Position numbers and translations under genes: made by a program
Part shown: piece by piece, positions 1 through 8,839 of the stretch
How positions within the stretch are numbered: the first letter of the stretch is position 1
Layout of the letters: the number at the start of each line of letters is the position of its first letter
The notes under the pieces: model-generated
The model's database searches: none
What the model was told of the DNA's origin: nothing
The model's input: the letters and a program-made list of their open reading frames with translations, nothing else
Virus record (IMG/VR): IMGVR_UViG_3300022748_000037
Location: 1 to 31,957 of that record
DNA length: 31,957 nucleotides
Direction: 5' to 3' (one strand)
Source: a virus

Positions 1-653
1 TAATCCACTACTACCACATCTACTGCGGCGGAGGCGGCCAATGGCAACTCATCCTCAACCAGCACATGATGGCCCTGTGCAATTACGGCCTCATCGAAAA
101 ACTTGACGAGATTCGGGTAGGCATCGTCGGTCCTCCCGAACAACGCAAGGCGGTCAAGGAAATACTTGACAATTCGCTGATAAAAGACAAGGTAAAGGTT
201 GTCGTTACCCGAACCAATGCCTACGAGCAGGCGACCCTTACCGAAATGTACAAAGCCTCCCAAGACGAGGATGCCGCCTACCTGTACGCTCACACCAAGG
301 GCAGTTCCGACCCAAGCCTGATAAACCAACTTTGGTGCAGGTCCATGATTTTCTTCAACGTCGTCGCATGGGAGCGATGCCTTGCCGAACTGGAGAAGGT
401 TGATGCAGTTGGTGCCTACTGGCTGACCAAGGAAGAGTTCCCACAAATTGCGGACCACAACAACCCCGACGGCTATCCCTACTTCGCAGGCACGTTTTGG
501 TGGGCCAAGTCGAGCCACATCCGGGAACTCGGCGAGCCTGTGCGGGAACATCGTTGGCAGGCCGAGCATTGGATAGGGAAGAGGGAAGGCATGACCGTGT
601 ACAACTCCTGCAAGGGATGGCCTGCTCCTGACAAGTTCATCATCACGTTTTAG
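1..653 (+). CDS. Putative glycosyltransferase, HTKG/FAGTFWWA type (5' partial)
   Basis: Left copy of the gene that is complete at 30641-31300. Only the first 7 bases, including the start codon, lie outside the window, and the reading frame begins at base 3. The protein carries HTKG followed by a tryptophan-rich region and FAGTFWWA, a signature I associate with GT-A-like glycosyltransferases of phage and surface polysaccharide loci. It differs from the second copy by a few residues (for example Tyr for Trp, Asp for Thr, Ala for Cys), while silent changes are many, so both copies look functional. An internal ATG at 66 exists, but it would remove the conserved HYYHIYCGGGG start. The likely role is adding sugar to a virion or host surface molecule; the substrate is unknown. 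Confidence 0.65.
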   Translation, partial: IHYYHIYCGGGGQWQLILNQHMMALCNYGLIEKLDEIRVGIVGPPEQRKAVKEILDNSLIKDKVKVVVTRTNAYEQATLTEMYKASQDEDAAYLYAHTKGSSDPSLINQLWCRSMIFFNVVAWERCLAELEKVDAVGAYWLTKEEFPQIADHNNPDGYPYFAGTFWWAKSSHIRELGEPVREHRWQAEHWIGKREGMTVYNSCKGWPAPDKFIITF

Positions 654-1310
654 CCATGGCCAAGATACCCGTCATCATCACCAACTTCAACCTGTACACT
701 TGGCCCAAGGCCATGGTCAAGAAATTGAAGCAGATGCAAGATGTCGGGCCAATCTTAATCTTGGATAACGGCACAACCTACGCCCCAACGCTAGAATGGT
801 ACGAGCAACTGAAACTGGAGGCCAACGATGTTGCGGTCATTCGCACAGGAGGGAACTTCGGCCACCTTGTCGCATGGCAAGCCCAAATCCCAATGCAGTT
901 GTTTCAAATGGGATACCCCGACTACATCGTAACCGACCCTGACCTTGACCTTTCGGCTCTACCTGATGATACGCTAATACGGATGCGGGAGGCGTGGTAC
1001 GACTTGCCTGTCAAGACGTATATGTACGAGCAGGAGGAAGGCGACCCGTTCAACGGCGTTATGTTCACGGTCAAGGACAAAATCGGGCTTGGCATTCGGA
1101 CGGACGATATTCCTGCTGATGCCCTGTTCTTCCAGCAGGCAGAACTACGCTACAAAAAGCAGCCGACTTGGAATGGATTGCAACTTGCGCCCGTTGACAC
1201 AACCTTCGCATTCTACCATCACGAACACTATCAACGGGTCTGCATAAGCGGGGCAAGGATGGTCGCACCCTATGAGTGCAGGCATCTTCCCTACTACCTG
1301 ACCGCCGAGG
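1..1310. repeat. Imperfect terminal direct repeat, left copy
   Basis: This stretch aligns without gaps to 30648-31957 at a constant offset of 30,647 bases. By eye I count about 91 differences (about 93% identity), almost all at third codon positions. Bases 1 to about 126 and about 1211 to 1310 are identical to the other copy, so the variation is internal. It carries most of two glycosyltransferase-like genes. It may be an assembly wrap-around through a strain variant or a true tandem duplication. Confidence 0.95.
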
Positions 1311-1405
1311 ACTTGAATGCGGATTGGGAGTTTAGGCAGTACCTCGACAAAGCCAACCACGCCAGTACCGCCAAGAAGATTGCGGATGGCCTTCAAATCT
1401 TTTGA
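656..1405 (+). CDS. Putative GT-A-type glycosyltransferase
   Basis: 249-residue protein. An N-terminal beta strand PVIITNFN is followed by LILDNG near residues 34-39, a GH pair near 69-70, and the acidic run VTDPDLD near 92-98. The last resembles the metal and nucleotide-sugar binding DxD motif of GT-A enzymes. It starts 2 bases after the stop of the preceding glycosyltransferase, so the two are probably co-translated. A near-identical partial copy begins at 31303. Donor and acceptor cannot be read from sequence. The position between terminase and tail genes suggests modification of a virion protein, but modification of host glycans is also possible. Confidence 0.7.
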   Translation: MAKIPVIITNFNLYTWPKAMVKKLKQMQDVGPILILDNGTTYAPTLEWYEQLKLEANDVAVIRTGGNFGHLVAWQAQIPMQLFQMGYPDYIVTDPDLDLSALPDDTLIRMREAWYDLPVKTYMYEQEEGDPFNGVMFTVKDKIGLGIRTDDIPADALFFQQAELRYKKQPTWNGLQLAPVDTTFAFYHHEHYQRVCISGARMVAPYECRHLPYYLTAEDLNADWEFRQYLDKANHASTAKKIADGLQIF

Positions 1406-1407
1406 CC

Positions 1408-1902
1408 ATGCCGTTTTCGCATCCATTCTACAAAGACCGAATTGCCGCTCACATCAGGTCAGTATTGCGACCAGATGACCGTGTTCTTGACGTAGGTGTG
1501 GGATGCGGCACTTACGCTCAACTGCTTCCCGAAGTTGCCATGGATGGCGTGGAAATTTACGAGCCGTATGTTGAGCGGTTTGACCTTCAGTCTAAATACA
1601 AGCAACTATTCATCACCGACATTCGGGATTTTGATATTTCGCCCTACACATACCTGATTCTCGGAGATGTCTTTGAGCATCTCAACCTCAAGGATGCAAG
1701 GGATTTGTTAAACCGAATCGGAAGCAAGAGAGCGATGATTGCCGTGCCTTACCTTTATGAGCAGGGAATGTGGGAGGGGAATGTTCACGAAACGCACTAC
1801 CAACCCGACCTGACCCCTGAAATCGTTGCGTCAAGATACCCCGAACTGAACCTAATCGTCGGGGATGCGATTTACGGCTATTACACAAACTACCCAGCAT
1901 GA
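1408..1902 (+). CDS. Class I SAM-dependent methyltransferase-like protein
   Basis: 164 residues from the ATG at 1408; a TTG two codons upstream is a less likely start. Motif I is clear as VLDVGVGCGTY near residues 26-36, followed by an acidic residue after the second strand (VEIYEP) and LGDVFEHL, which resembles motif IV of small-molecule methyltransferases. This is a Rossmann-fold enzyme using S-adenosylmethionine. It follows two glycosyltransferase genes and overlaps the next gene by 4 bases, so it may methylate the sugar those enzymes add (inference). It lacks DPPY or PCQ DNA-methylase motifs, so DNA modification is unlikely. Confidence 0.7.
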   Translation: MPFSHPFYKDRIAAHIRSVLRPDDRVLDVGVGCGTYAQLLPEVAMDGVEIYEPYVERFDLQSKYKQLFITDIRDFDISPYTYLILGDVFEHLNLKDARDLLNRIGSKRAMIAVPYLYEQGMWEGNVHETHYQPDLTPEIVASRYPELNLIVGDAIYGYYTNYPA

Positions 1903-2465
1903 AACTCCAAGACCTGACCATTGACCAATTCCAGCGAATTGCCGCCTTGGAACTATCCCCTGCCCTGAACGACGCAGACAAGCGATTGGGCGTGGTTGCG
2001 ATTGTGGAGGGAGTAGATGTAGCCATTGTCAGGGATATGCCTGCTACGTCGCTAACTAAGCGATACAAGGAGATAATCAAGGAGTGGAACGAACTGCCTG
2101 CACTTGCCTACAAGCGCAAGTTCAAAGCCGGGGGCAAGTGGTGGATTCCAACAATGTTCACGGATGAACTTACCGCAGGGCAGTTGATTGACCTCATGGA
2201 GATGAACACCACGGACGAGCGGCAACTTGTGCAGAATTTGCACCGCATCATGGCGACCCTGTGCAGGGAGGCCGCTTGGTTTGGATGGTTTGCGAAGAAG
2301 TACGACGGGGCGAGCCATGCAGAGCGAGCAGAACTGATGAAGAAGCACGCCAAGATTGGCGATGTTTGGGGGGTGGTCAGTTTTTTTTTGTTAAGTTCCG
2401 AGGCTTACTTGCAAATTTTGAGCGACTATTCCAAGCACCTGACGAAGAAGGCGCAGGACCAGTAA
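1899..2465 (+). CDS. Tail assembly chaperone, unshifted form
   Basis: 188-residue protein overlapping the methyltransferase by 4 bases. The sequence has no enzymatic motifs. The call comes from position (first gene of the tail block, upstream of the tape measure) and from a nine-T run at 2381-2389 near its end, where a second frame continues as an open coding stretch. This two-product arrangement is the hallmark of the lambda G/GT class of tail assembly chaperones, which hold the tape measure during tube assembly. The unshifted frame continues past the T run to a TAA at 2463-2465. Confidence 0.65.
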   Translation: MKLQDLTIDQFQRIAALELSPALNDADKRLGVVAIVEGVDVAIVRDMPATSLTKRYKEIIKEWNELPALAYKRKFKAGGKWWIPTMFTDELTAGQLIDLMEMNTTDERQLVQNLHRIMATLCREAAWFGWFAKKYDGASHAERAELMKKHAKIGDVWGVVSFFLLSSEAYLQILSDYSKHLTKKAQDQ

Positions 2466-2644
2466 CGAACCCGCTTGCAGGGTACGGTTGGCTCATGGTC
2501 GTTTGGAGGATGGCCAACAAAGACGTGCTGAAATTTGACGCAATCTTTGCAATGAAGGCGGTGGAGTTTCTCAATTACGCCCTGCTGATTCACGACATCT
2601 TGGAGGCAGAGCGGCAAGAGGCAGAGCGAATGCGGCGCAGATAG
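1899..2644 (+). CDS. Frameshifted tail assembly chaperone (G/GT-like fusion)
   Basis: Predicted product of a -1 ribosomal frameshift at T TTT TTG (2384-2390). The ribosome reads frame one to 2390, slips back one base, re-reads G2390 as the first base of GTT, and continues to the TAG at 2642-2644. This gives about 248 residues. The extension contains NPLAGYGWLMVVW and a helical, charged C-terminus ending in MRRR. It has protein-like composition and no good independent start near its beginning. If there were no frameshift, a short second gene could start at the ATG near 2493. A miscalled homopolymer is the main alternative. Confidence 0.6.
2384..2390 (+). promoter_or_regulatory. -1 programmed frameshift slippery site
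   Basis: The heptamer TTTTTTG is correctly phased as T TTT TTG in the upstream frame and sits in a run of nine T. Both tRNAs can re-pair after a one-base backward slip. A G-rich stretch lies just upstream (about 2368-2376). Confidence 0.6.
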
Positions 2645-2676
2645 GACACTATTTGCGTGGCTGGACATTTACCAGC

Positions 2677-3276
2677 ATGGAATTCGATGTATTCGTAGGT
2701 GGGTCAGGCAAGAAACTGACCAACGTGCAGAAGGAGGCCTTGGCTGACTTTGGCGTAACGCTTGCGGATGGAACGATTGAGAACAAGTCCTACGCCTTGG
2801 TCACCAAATGGCTCGAAGGCGTGGTCAAGTTAGCCAAGCAGAACCTCGCCAATTCCAACGCTATCGCCAGCAACGCCCTTGCGCAGAGCATAACGGTTGA
2901 ACCCATCACCCTGACTGATTCGTCTTTTGTCGTGGCTATCAAGGCCAACGACTATTGGAAGTTTGTGGACCTCGGTGTCAAGGGTGCAAAAAGCAGCAGC
3001 CGTGCGCCGAACAGTCCCTTTCAGTACAGGGACAAGCGGCCACCTATCCGACCCATCCAAGAGTGGATTGCCTTCAAAAGCATTCCTTTGCAGGGCAGAA
3101 ATAAGATTGCCGCCAACCGTTCCTTCGCCATCAACATCGCCAACAAGATTAGGCGTGAAGGCTTAAGAGCAACCAACTTCATGAGCAATGCCGTGACCGA
3201 AGACATGGTCGCAGTACTTACCGAAAACATCGCCGAAGTCCTCGGCAAATCCATCAGCGTAGCAACAGTCCGATAA
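2677..3276 (+). CDS. Putative tail completion or minor virion protein
   Basis: 199 residues from the ATG at 2677; an in-frame TTG at 2653 would add 8 residues. The motif YWKFVDLGVKGAKSSS, followed by a proline-rich stretch and IQEWIAFK, resembles the core of HK97 gp10-type tail completion proteins, where a YxxFVexG-like strand precedes a helix. The resemblance is loose. It sits between the tail chaperone and large tail proteins, so a tail role is likely. The C-terminal third is helical and rich in Ala and Asn. Confidence 0.4.
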   Translation: MEFDVFVGGSGKKLTNVQKEALADFGVTLADGTIENKSYALVTKWLEGVVKLAKQNLANSNAIASNALAQSITVEPITLTDSSFVVAIKANDYWKFVDLGVKGAKSSSRAPNSPFQYRDKRPPIRPIQEWIAFKSIPLQGRNKIAANRSFAINIANKIRREGLRATNFMSNAVTEDMVAVLTENIAEVLGKSISVATVR

Positions 3277-3277
3277 T

Positions 3278-4456
3278 ATGGCAATAACAGTCCTTTCGGG
3301 TTCGCCTCAAGCGGCAACCCCTGTTTACAACAAGATGCTCTTCAAGGTGAGCGGCTCGCTGACGAGTGCGACCAATTACCGCTACGTCTGCGATGTCAAG
3401 GACGCAGCAGGAACGACCACGCTGGCACGGCTCAAGTGCGACAAACTGCCGACCACCAACTACGGCTTTTTCGATGTCAGCAGGGTCGTGGAAACGCTGA
3501 TTGCGCCAACCGTACCAACGCTGACGCAGGCGGGCTTCGCTGACCATGCGGGGTTTTATTCGGGGTATCGCCTGACCTTCATGGAAGAGTACGGCTCAAC
3601 GCCTGTGGTGCAGACAGGAACGACTACGAATGTCACGGGGAATATCGCCTTTGCAGGAAACTTGGAGCAGTTGGAATTGGCTGATTGGAGTGGCGGGGTG
3701 TACTTCAACTCATATATTTTTGACGGCGTGAGCAGGGCATTGACCACACCTACAACTCGCACGGTGTACGGCTCGGATTACGGATTCCTCTGCATGGGTC
3801 AGTCGGGAACGCCGTTTGACCGAGCGGAAATCGCTTACCCAACTCGCACATTTACTGTCAACATTCCTGCATCCGTCAGCGGGTCAATCGCTCGCTTTGG
3901 CGCAGGGCCGATGAACCTCAAGGCACTCACGTCAGGACAATGCTCGGACGGTCAGGCAGGCTCGGTGGGATTCCCCACGGCAGAAGGGTCATCCTATACT
4001 ATCGCTTTTGAGGATTCAGGTGCAGGTAATTTCTCGGTTTACTACACCTACACCATCGGACCATGCCAGCGGTTCAACTCGCAACCTGTGCATTTCATCA
4101 ACAAATACGGCGGGATAGATTCATACACCTTTACCCTAAAGAACCGCAAGCGAGCCAACGTTGAGCGGGATACCTTCGGCTACAACTCGGACGTTTACGG
4201 CACGCTGACCTACGACAAAGTTTGGGCAGGGTCGTTTGACTATGTGTACGCTTTGAATAGCGATTGGCTTACCGATGCAGAATCCGAGTGGCTGATTGAG
4301 ATGGTCCGCTCCGGGCAGGTATGGCTCGAACTCGATGGCCAACTTGTGGAAGGCATCGTCAACGCCAACCAGTATCAATTTGTAACCCGTAGAAATGACC
4401 AACTCCAGCAGTTGCAGATTGAGATTGCCGTGGCCTACAAGAACAACATCCTATGA
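3278..4456 (+). CDS. Tail or baseplate structural protein, beta-rich
   Basis: 392 residues, rich in Ser, Thr, Gly, Tyr and Asn with a predicted all-beta look. The start MAITVLSGSPQAATPVYNK resembles the N-termini of Bacteroidota phage proteins encoded before the tape measure. There are no enzymatic motifs. It starts 1 base after the preceding stop and overlaps the next gene by 4 bases, so it belongs to the tail operon. A distal tail or baseplate role is inferred from position and composition only. Confidence 0.45.
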   Translation: MAITVLSGSPQAATPVYNKMLFKVSGSLTSATNYRYVCDVKDAAGTTTLARLKCDKLPTTNYGFFDVSRVVETLIAPTVPTLTQAGFADHAGFYSGYRLTFMEEYGSTPVVQTGTTTNVTGNIAFAGNLEQLELADWSGGVYFNSYIFDGVSRALTTPTTRTVYGSDYGFLCMGQSGTPFDRAEIAYPTRTFTVNIPASVSGSIARFGAGPMNLKALTSGQCSDGQAGSVGFPTAEGSSYTIAFEDSGAGNFSVYYTYTIGPCQRFNSQPVHFINKYGGIDSYTFTLKNRKRANVERDTFGYNSDVYGTLTYDKVWAGSFDYVYALNSDWLTDAESEWLIEMVRSGQVWLELDGQLVEGIVNANQYQFVTRRNDQLQQLQIEIAVAYKNNIL

Positions 4457-6723
4457 GCGTCACGCTGATTGCTTACCCGCTGAACGATAGCAACGTCGAA
4501 GTACCCTATGTGCTGGACACGATGGGCGGCACGGACGTGGCCATCACCTACTCCATCAGCGATATTGAAGACGTAACCAAGCGCAGGGGGTCGTTCAGTA
4601 AGACCATCACTCTGCCGAACACCCCGACTAACGAGAAGTGCTTCGGGTTTGCTTACAACATCCAGTCCTTTGTTGGCGGCTTCACGCCGAACAAGAAGAT
4701 TCGAGCGGCGATGTGGGAGGATGGCGTGCAGGTGTTCAGCGGTGTACTGCAACTGCTATCCATGGCCAAGACGAGGGGCAAAGTCACCTACGAGGTTGGC
4801 CTGTTCACCGATGACGTGGGATTGTACCAAGCGATTGAGGGAAATCTTCTTGTGAACACGGCAGGCGTGACCGGAATGAACCACACGCCAACAAGCGGCC
4901 ACGTCAGCGGAACTTGGACGACAAGCGGTGCGGCATCGAGTGGCTACGTCTATGGGGTGATTGATGCGGCGGGATTCACGGATGTTTATTCGCAAGGAGG
5001 TGGCGTTTTATTAGCAGGTTGGTGGCAGTTAGGGCCAAGCATCTACGTCAAGAAAATGGTGGACCTAATCTTTGCGGAGGCAGGGTACAGGTACTCATCC
5101 AACTTCTTCAACTCGGCAACTTTCGGCAAGTTGGTGCTACCCTATGCGGCAGGAACCATGCCAGTCAACCTTTCAGGGAGTAACATCTTTGCGCAATCAA
5201 CAGGAACGGTCACCGCATTAAGCGGAACTAATACAGTATTACTATTTCCAAAAGACACTCCTGCGCCTTTCTATGATAATAGCGGATACTGGGTGGCATC
5301 ATCAAGCACCTTTGTCGCACCGACTGAACTGCCAACTCTTTGGAATGTAAACCTATCCCTTAAAATTGGCAACGTTTCAGGATACTCAATTTTAGCGGCA
5401 ATTTTTGACGTTTACGATACAATAACGTCAAGCGTAATAACAAGCCTTGGAGGAACTACTGGAGTAAGAAGTGCGCCAAATACAACAATCGCTCTTAATT
5501 TCAATAATTTGACTATCCCTGCTGGCTCGGCGGTTCAACTTAGAACTCACCCAGTAATTATTGGCGGTAACGGTCCAAGTGCATTTGCCCTATTGTCAGG
5601 GTCAACGATGCAATGGACTTGCCTGCAAAATGCAACAAGCATTGGAACGCTGGATATGCGGACCGCTCTGCCTGCTGACGTAAAGCAAGGCGACCTCCTG
5701 CAAGACCTGCAAAAGATGTTCAACCTGCACATCATGGCAGATGCCCAAGACCCGAAACTCTTGTATATCGAGCCTTGGGTGGACTTCTACGCAAGCGGTG
5801 TGGTGGACTGGTCGCAAAAAGCGGATGAGAACGCAGAGCAGATTCTAACCAACGGCGACCCGAACGCAAGCACCAACCTCATCTTCAAGTACAAGGATAT
5901 GAGCGACTATTTGTCCAAGACGTACAAACAGTCCTATCCACTTGCGAGGGAAGGCTACGGAGGTAAATTATTCCCGACGCAGAACTTTTACGGCAAGGGC
6001 GATAAGGTTGTGGAAACCTCCTGCGGCACGCTTATACCAGCGTCATTTGCTTCCGATAAGGTCGTTGGTAGGACTTGGGATATTGACGGCACGATTGCAA
6101 GTGGAACAATCAAACCGCTACAAACGGGATATAGAATAGCGCAATATAATCTTGTCGCAAATCAAACGCCTTGGCTTTATTGGTACGGAATTAACAATGC
6201 GGATGGGTCTGCGCTTATTGTTTCTCAAAATAATCTGCCATTCGTCAGTCACATCGACAACCCCTATTCCCCGACCTTTGACCTTGCCTTTGAGATTCCT
6301 CGATTGGTGTACTACAATGCAGTCAACGCAAGCGGCAGCACCATAAACTACACGAACAACAACCTGTTCAACAAGTATTGGAAGAACTACGTCAACGAAA
6401 CGGTCAGCAAGGAAGCCTTGCAGTTGGAACTCACCATGATGCTATCATCCGTGGACATCTACCAGTTGGATTTCCGCAAGCCGATATATTACGGCGGCAT
6501 CCGTTGGCGATTGCTCGAAATTCGTGACTACCTCGTTGGGCAGATGAAGCCTTGCAGGGTGACGCTACGCCGCATCCTGAACCTTGCTGAGTTTGCACCT
6601 GTGACCGACGTGCCAATTGCAAACGACCCTGCATTCCTGTACAATGGGCCGATTACCAGCGACCCATCCGACCCTAACTACGAACCACCAGTAAACCCTG
6701 AACTACCCCAACCCGGCGAATAA
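4453..6723 (+). CDS. Large tail or baseplate hub-like protein
   Basis: 756 residues, the largest protein of the window. The N-terminal region has a conserved-looking block (DIEDVTKRRGSFSKTI, residues about 36-51) followed by VFSGVLQL, a pattern I associate with baseplate hub-like proteins of Bacteroidota phages. The middle (bases about 5210-5560 and 6100-6250) is clearly more AT-rich than its surroundings, about 37% GC in several 60-base lines. It may therefore be an exchanged, surface-exposed domain. The C-terminus is proline-rich. It lies directly upstream of the tape measure and overlaps it by 1 base. Confidence 0.5.
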   Translation: MSVTLIAYPLNDSNVEVPYVLDTMGGTDVAITYSISDIEDVTKRRGSFSKTITLPNTPTNEKCFGFAYNIQSFVGGFTPNKKIRAAMWEDGVQVFSGVLQLLSMAKTRGKVTYEVGLFTDDVGLYQAIEGNLLVNTAGVTGMNHTPTSGHVSGTWTTSGAASSGYVYGVIDAAGFTDVYSQGGGVLLAGWWQLGPSIYVKKMVDLIFAEAGYRYSSNFFNSATFGKLVLPYAAGTMPVNLSGSNIFAQSTGTVTALSGTNTVLLFPKDTPAPFYDNSGYWVASSSTFVAPTELPTLWNVNLSLKIGNVSGYSILAAIFDVYDTITSSVITSLGGTTGVRSAPNTTIALNFNNLTIPAGSAVQLRTHPVIIGGNGPSAFALLSGSTMQWTCLQNATSIGTLDMRTALPADVKQGDLLQDLQKMFNLHIMADAQDPKLLYIEPWVDFYASGVVDWSQKADENAEQILTNGDPNASTNLIFKYKDMSDYLSKTYKQSYPLAREGYGGKLFPTQNFYGKGDKVVETSCGTLIPASFASDKVVGRTWDIDGTIASGTIKPLQTGYRIAQYNLVANQTPWLYWYGINNADGSALIVSQNNLPFVSHIDNPYSPTFDLAFEIPRLVYYNAVNASGSTINYTNNNLFNKYWKNYVNETVSKEALQLELTMMLSSVDIYQLDFRKPIYYGGIRWRLLEIRDYLVGQMKPCRVTLRRILNLAEFAPVTDVPIANDPAFLYNGPITSDPSDPNYEPPVNPELPQPGE

Positions 6724-8225
6724 TGGCAGACGTAACCAAAGAAATAGCCCTTGAGGTAAGCCTCAAGGATAGCACCAGCACAGGCACGCAAAGCGCAAAG
6801 CAACGCTTGCGTGAATTGCAGAAGGAGTTGATTGCAATGGCCGAAGCGGGTCAGCAAGGCACGGATGCGTTCAAGCGGCTTGAGCAACAGGCAGGGCGAT
6901 TGAAGGATGAGATTAACGATGTAAACCAGCGCGTCAAAAACCTTGCCTCGGACACCAAGCGAATCGATGCTTTTGTTGGTGCGGTGCAGGGTATTGCAGC
7001 AGGATTCCAAATCGCACAAGGCGCAGCGGCGTTGTTCGGCGATGAGAACGAGGACTTGCAGAAAGCCATGCTCAAAGTGCAGGGAGCGATGGCTCTTGCC
7101 AACGGTGTGCAACAGGTAGCCAATCTCTTGCAGAAGGAATCGGCGGTCATGATGGGTATCAACACGGCGGCAACGAACCTCTACGCCGTAGCCGTAGGAA
7201 CGGCGACTGGAGCGATGCGAGCCTTCAGGATTGCCCTGCTTGCCACGGGTATCGGTGCGGCAGTTGCGGCCATTGGGCTATTGATAGCCAAGTGGGATGA
7301 CTTGACTGCGGCAGTACGGCGATTTTTGGATTTGCCTGACCCGAAAGAGGAAGCCGCCAAGCAAGCACAAGCGCTGAAAGACCAAGAGATTCAACTTAAC
7401 CGCTACCGCAACGCCTACGAGGAACACACCGATTCGCTGATTGCGGCAGACAAAAAGAGAGAGGAACAACGCAAGAAAGCCGCAGAGGCAGAACGCCAAC
7501 GCTTGCAGAAATTGAGGGATGACAACAAGGCCTTCATCGCCTTCATGGAAGAAACCAACCTCCTGCTATACGAGGAAGAACTGGATTCACAGGTACGCAA
7601 GGAGCGGTCTTTGGAGGCGGCGATGCAACGGGAGGCGGCCATTCGCTTAAAGGCCACACAGGGTGCGCTTGCAAGGGATAAGGCAACCAAAGAGGGAGAA
7701 CTGCAACGGGAATCCGATTTGCGGCAAGCCCAGCAGCAGATGGCTGACCAGTCCTTTGGTATCATTGGCGACATCATCACGGCAACGGCAGGTGAGAGCG
7801 AAAAGGCCCAGCGCAAAGCGTTCAACATGTCAAAAGCGGCGAGCATTGCCCAAGCCATCGTGAACACCTACCTCGGCGTGACCTCGGCATTGGCTTTGAC
7901 CAAAGAGGTGTTTCCGGGTCAGCGATTCGTTCAGGCAGCGTTGACCCTTGCCGCAGGTCTTGCGAATGTAGCCAAGATTAAGGCCACGCAATTCCAAGGA
8001 GGCGGTAGCAACACAAGCAATACTGCCGCACCATCAGGAGGTACTTCTACGGCAACGCCATCCGCTACGTTCAGCAACCCGAACACGACCATGCTTGGCA
8101 ATCAGGGCGAGCCTGTACCGCAACCGCAAGGCAGCCAACCCATGCGTGCCTATGTCGTGGAGCGTGACATCCAGCAGACAACCAGCAGGGTACGCCGTTT
8201 GTCCGAATTTGCAACATTGGGCTAA
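6723..8225 (+). CDS. Tape measure protein
   Basis: 500 residues. Evidence: a long helical N-terminal half with coiled-coil-like repeats (about 25-75), a hydrophobic Gly/Ala-rich membrane segment at about 168-189, a charged Gln/Glu/Arg-rich coiled region (about 205-340), and a second Ala-rich hydrophobic region near 375-425. This layout is standard for phage tape measures, which set tail length and help DNA entry. At the usual ~0.15 nm per residue it predicts a tail of about 75 nm. It is shorter than most siphophage tape measures. The C-terminal 80 residues are low complexity (Ser, Thr, Asn, Pro). Confidence 0.75.
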   Translation: MADVTKEIALEVSLKDSTSTGTQSAKQRLRELQKELIAMAEAGQQGTDAFKRLEQQAGRLKDEINDVNQRVKNLASDTKRIDAFVGAVQGIAAGFQIAQGAAALFGDENEDLQKAMLKVQGAMALANGVQQVANLLQKESAVMMGINTAATNLYAVAVGTATGAMRAFRIALLATGIGAAVAAIGLLIAKWDDLTAAVRRFLDLPDPKEEAAKQAQALKDQEIQLNRYRNAYEEHTDSLIAADKKREEQRKKAAEAERQRLQKLRDDNKAFIAFMEETNLLLYEEELDSQVRKERSLEAAMQREAAIRLKATQGALARDKATKEGELQRESDLRQAQQQMADQSFGIIGDIITATAGESEKAQRKAFNMSKAASIAQAIVNTYLGVTSALALTKEVFPGQRFVQAALTLAAGLANVAKIKATQFQGGGSNTSNTAAPSGGTSTATPSATFSNPNTTMLGNQGEPVPQPQGSQPMRAYVVERDIQQTTSRVRRLSEFATLG

Positions 8226-8242
8226 CCGCTACATCTCCCACC

Positions 8243-8836
8243 ATGGAACTTCCTGTTTACCGAATGACTGTGGACGAGGTGGACGAAGGCGTGCAATTTG
8301 TCGCCCTCGTTGATATGCCTGCGATTGAGAAACCCTTCCAAGCCTTTGCCAAGACCCCGCAACGCTTTGCCGAAACTGGAGAGCGCAGGGTGCTGACAGG
8401 ACCGCTGATGCTTGCCGATACGCCAATCTTCCGCAAGGACGACACCTACGGCGAGTACTATGTCGTATTTGACAAGGCGACCATCCGCAAGATTGTCCAA
8501 AAATACTTCAAGCAAGGCAACCAGCACAACGTCAACGCCTACCACAACGCCGAACTCGATGGCGTGTTTATGTTCGAGTCCTATATCACCGATGCAGAGC
8601 GTGGCGTAATGCCTCCCAAAGGATACGAGGACACTCCCGACGGGTCTTGGTTCGGGTCTTTCAAAGTCGAGAACGATGAGGTGTGGGACAATCGCCACGC
8701 CTTCAAAGGTTTCTCCGTGGAGGGCTTGTTCGGCATGAAGAACACAGGAACTGAACTGGAGGTCGCACTCGCTGGCCTTGCAGATGACTTAACCGCTTTT
8801 TTGCAACATATCCAACCAACCTACAAATCCCAATAA
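8243..8836 (+). CDS. XkdF-like prohead serine protease
   Basis: 197 residues. The stretch PLMLADTPIFRKD (about 54-66), EYYVVFDKATIRKI, the histidine near residue 95 and GFSVEG (156-161) match the pattern of XkdF-type putative phage serine proteases. The serine of FSVEG is the candidate nucleophile and His95 a candidate catalytic partner. It is immediately followed by a scaffold-like gene and the capsid gene, the normal protease-scaffold-capsid order. It would cleave the scaffold and possibly the capsid N-terminus during head maturation. Confidence 0.7.
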   Translation: MELPVYRMTVDEVDEGVQFVALVDMPAIEKPFQAFAKTPQRFAETGERRVLTGPLMLADTPIFRKDDTYGEYYVVFDKATIRKIVQKYFKQGNQHNVNAYHNAELDGVFMFESYITDAERGVMPPKGYEDTPDGSWFGSFKVENDEVWDNRHAFKGFSVEGLFGMKNTGTELEVALAGLADDLTAFLQHIQPTYKSQ

Positions 8837-8839
8837 TCT

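Noticed and set aside
1145-1426. Minus-strand open frame in the second glycosyltransferase gene
   Set aside because: Shadow frame; the plus frame shows the silent-site substitution bias between the two copies, which confirms it as the coding strand.
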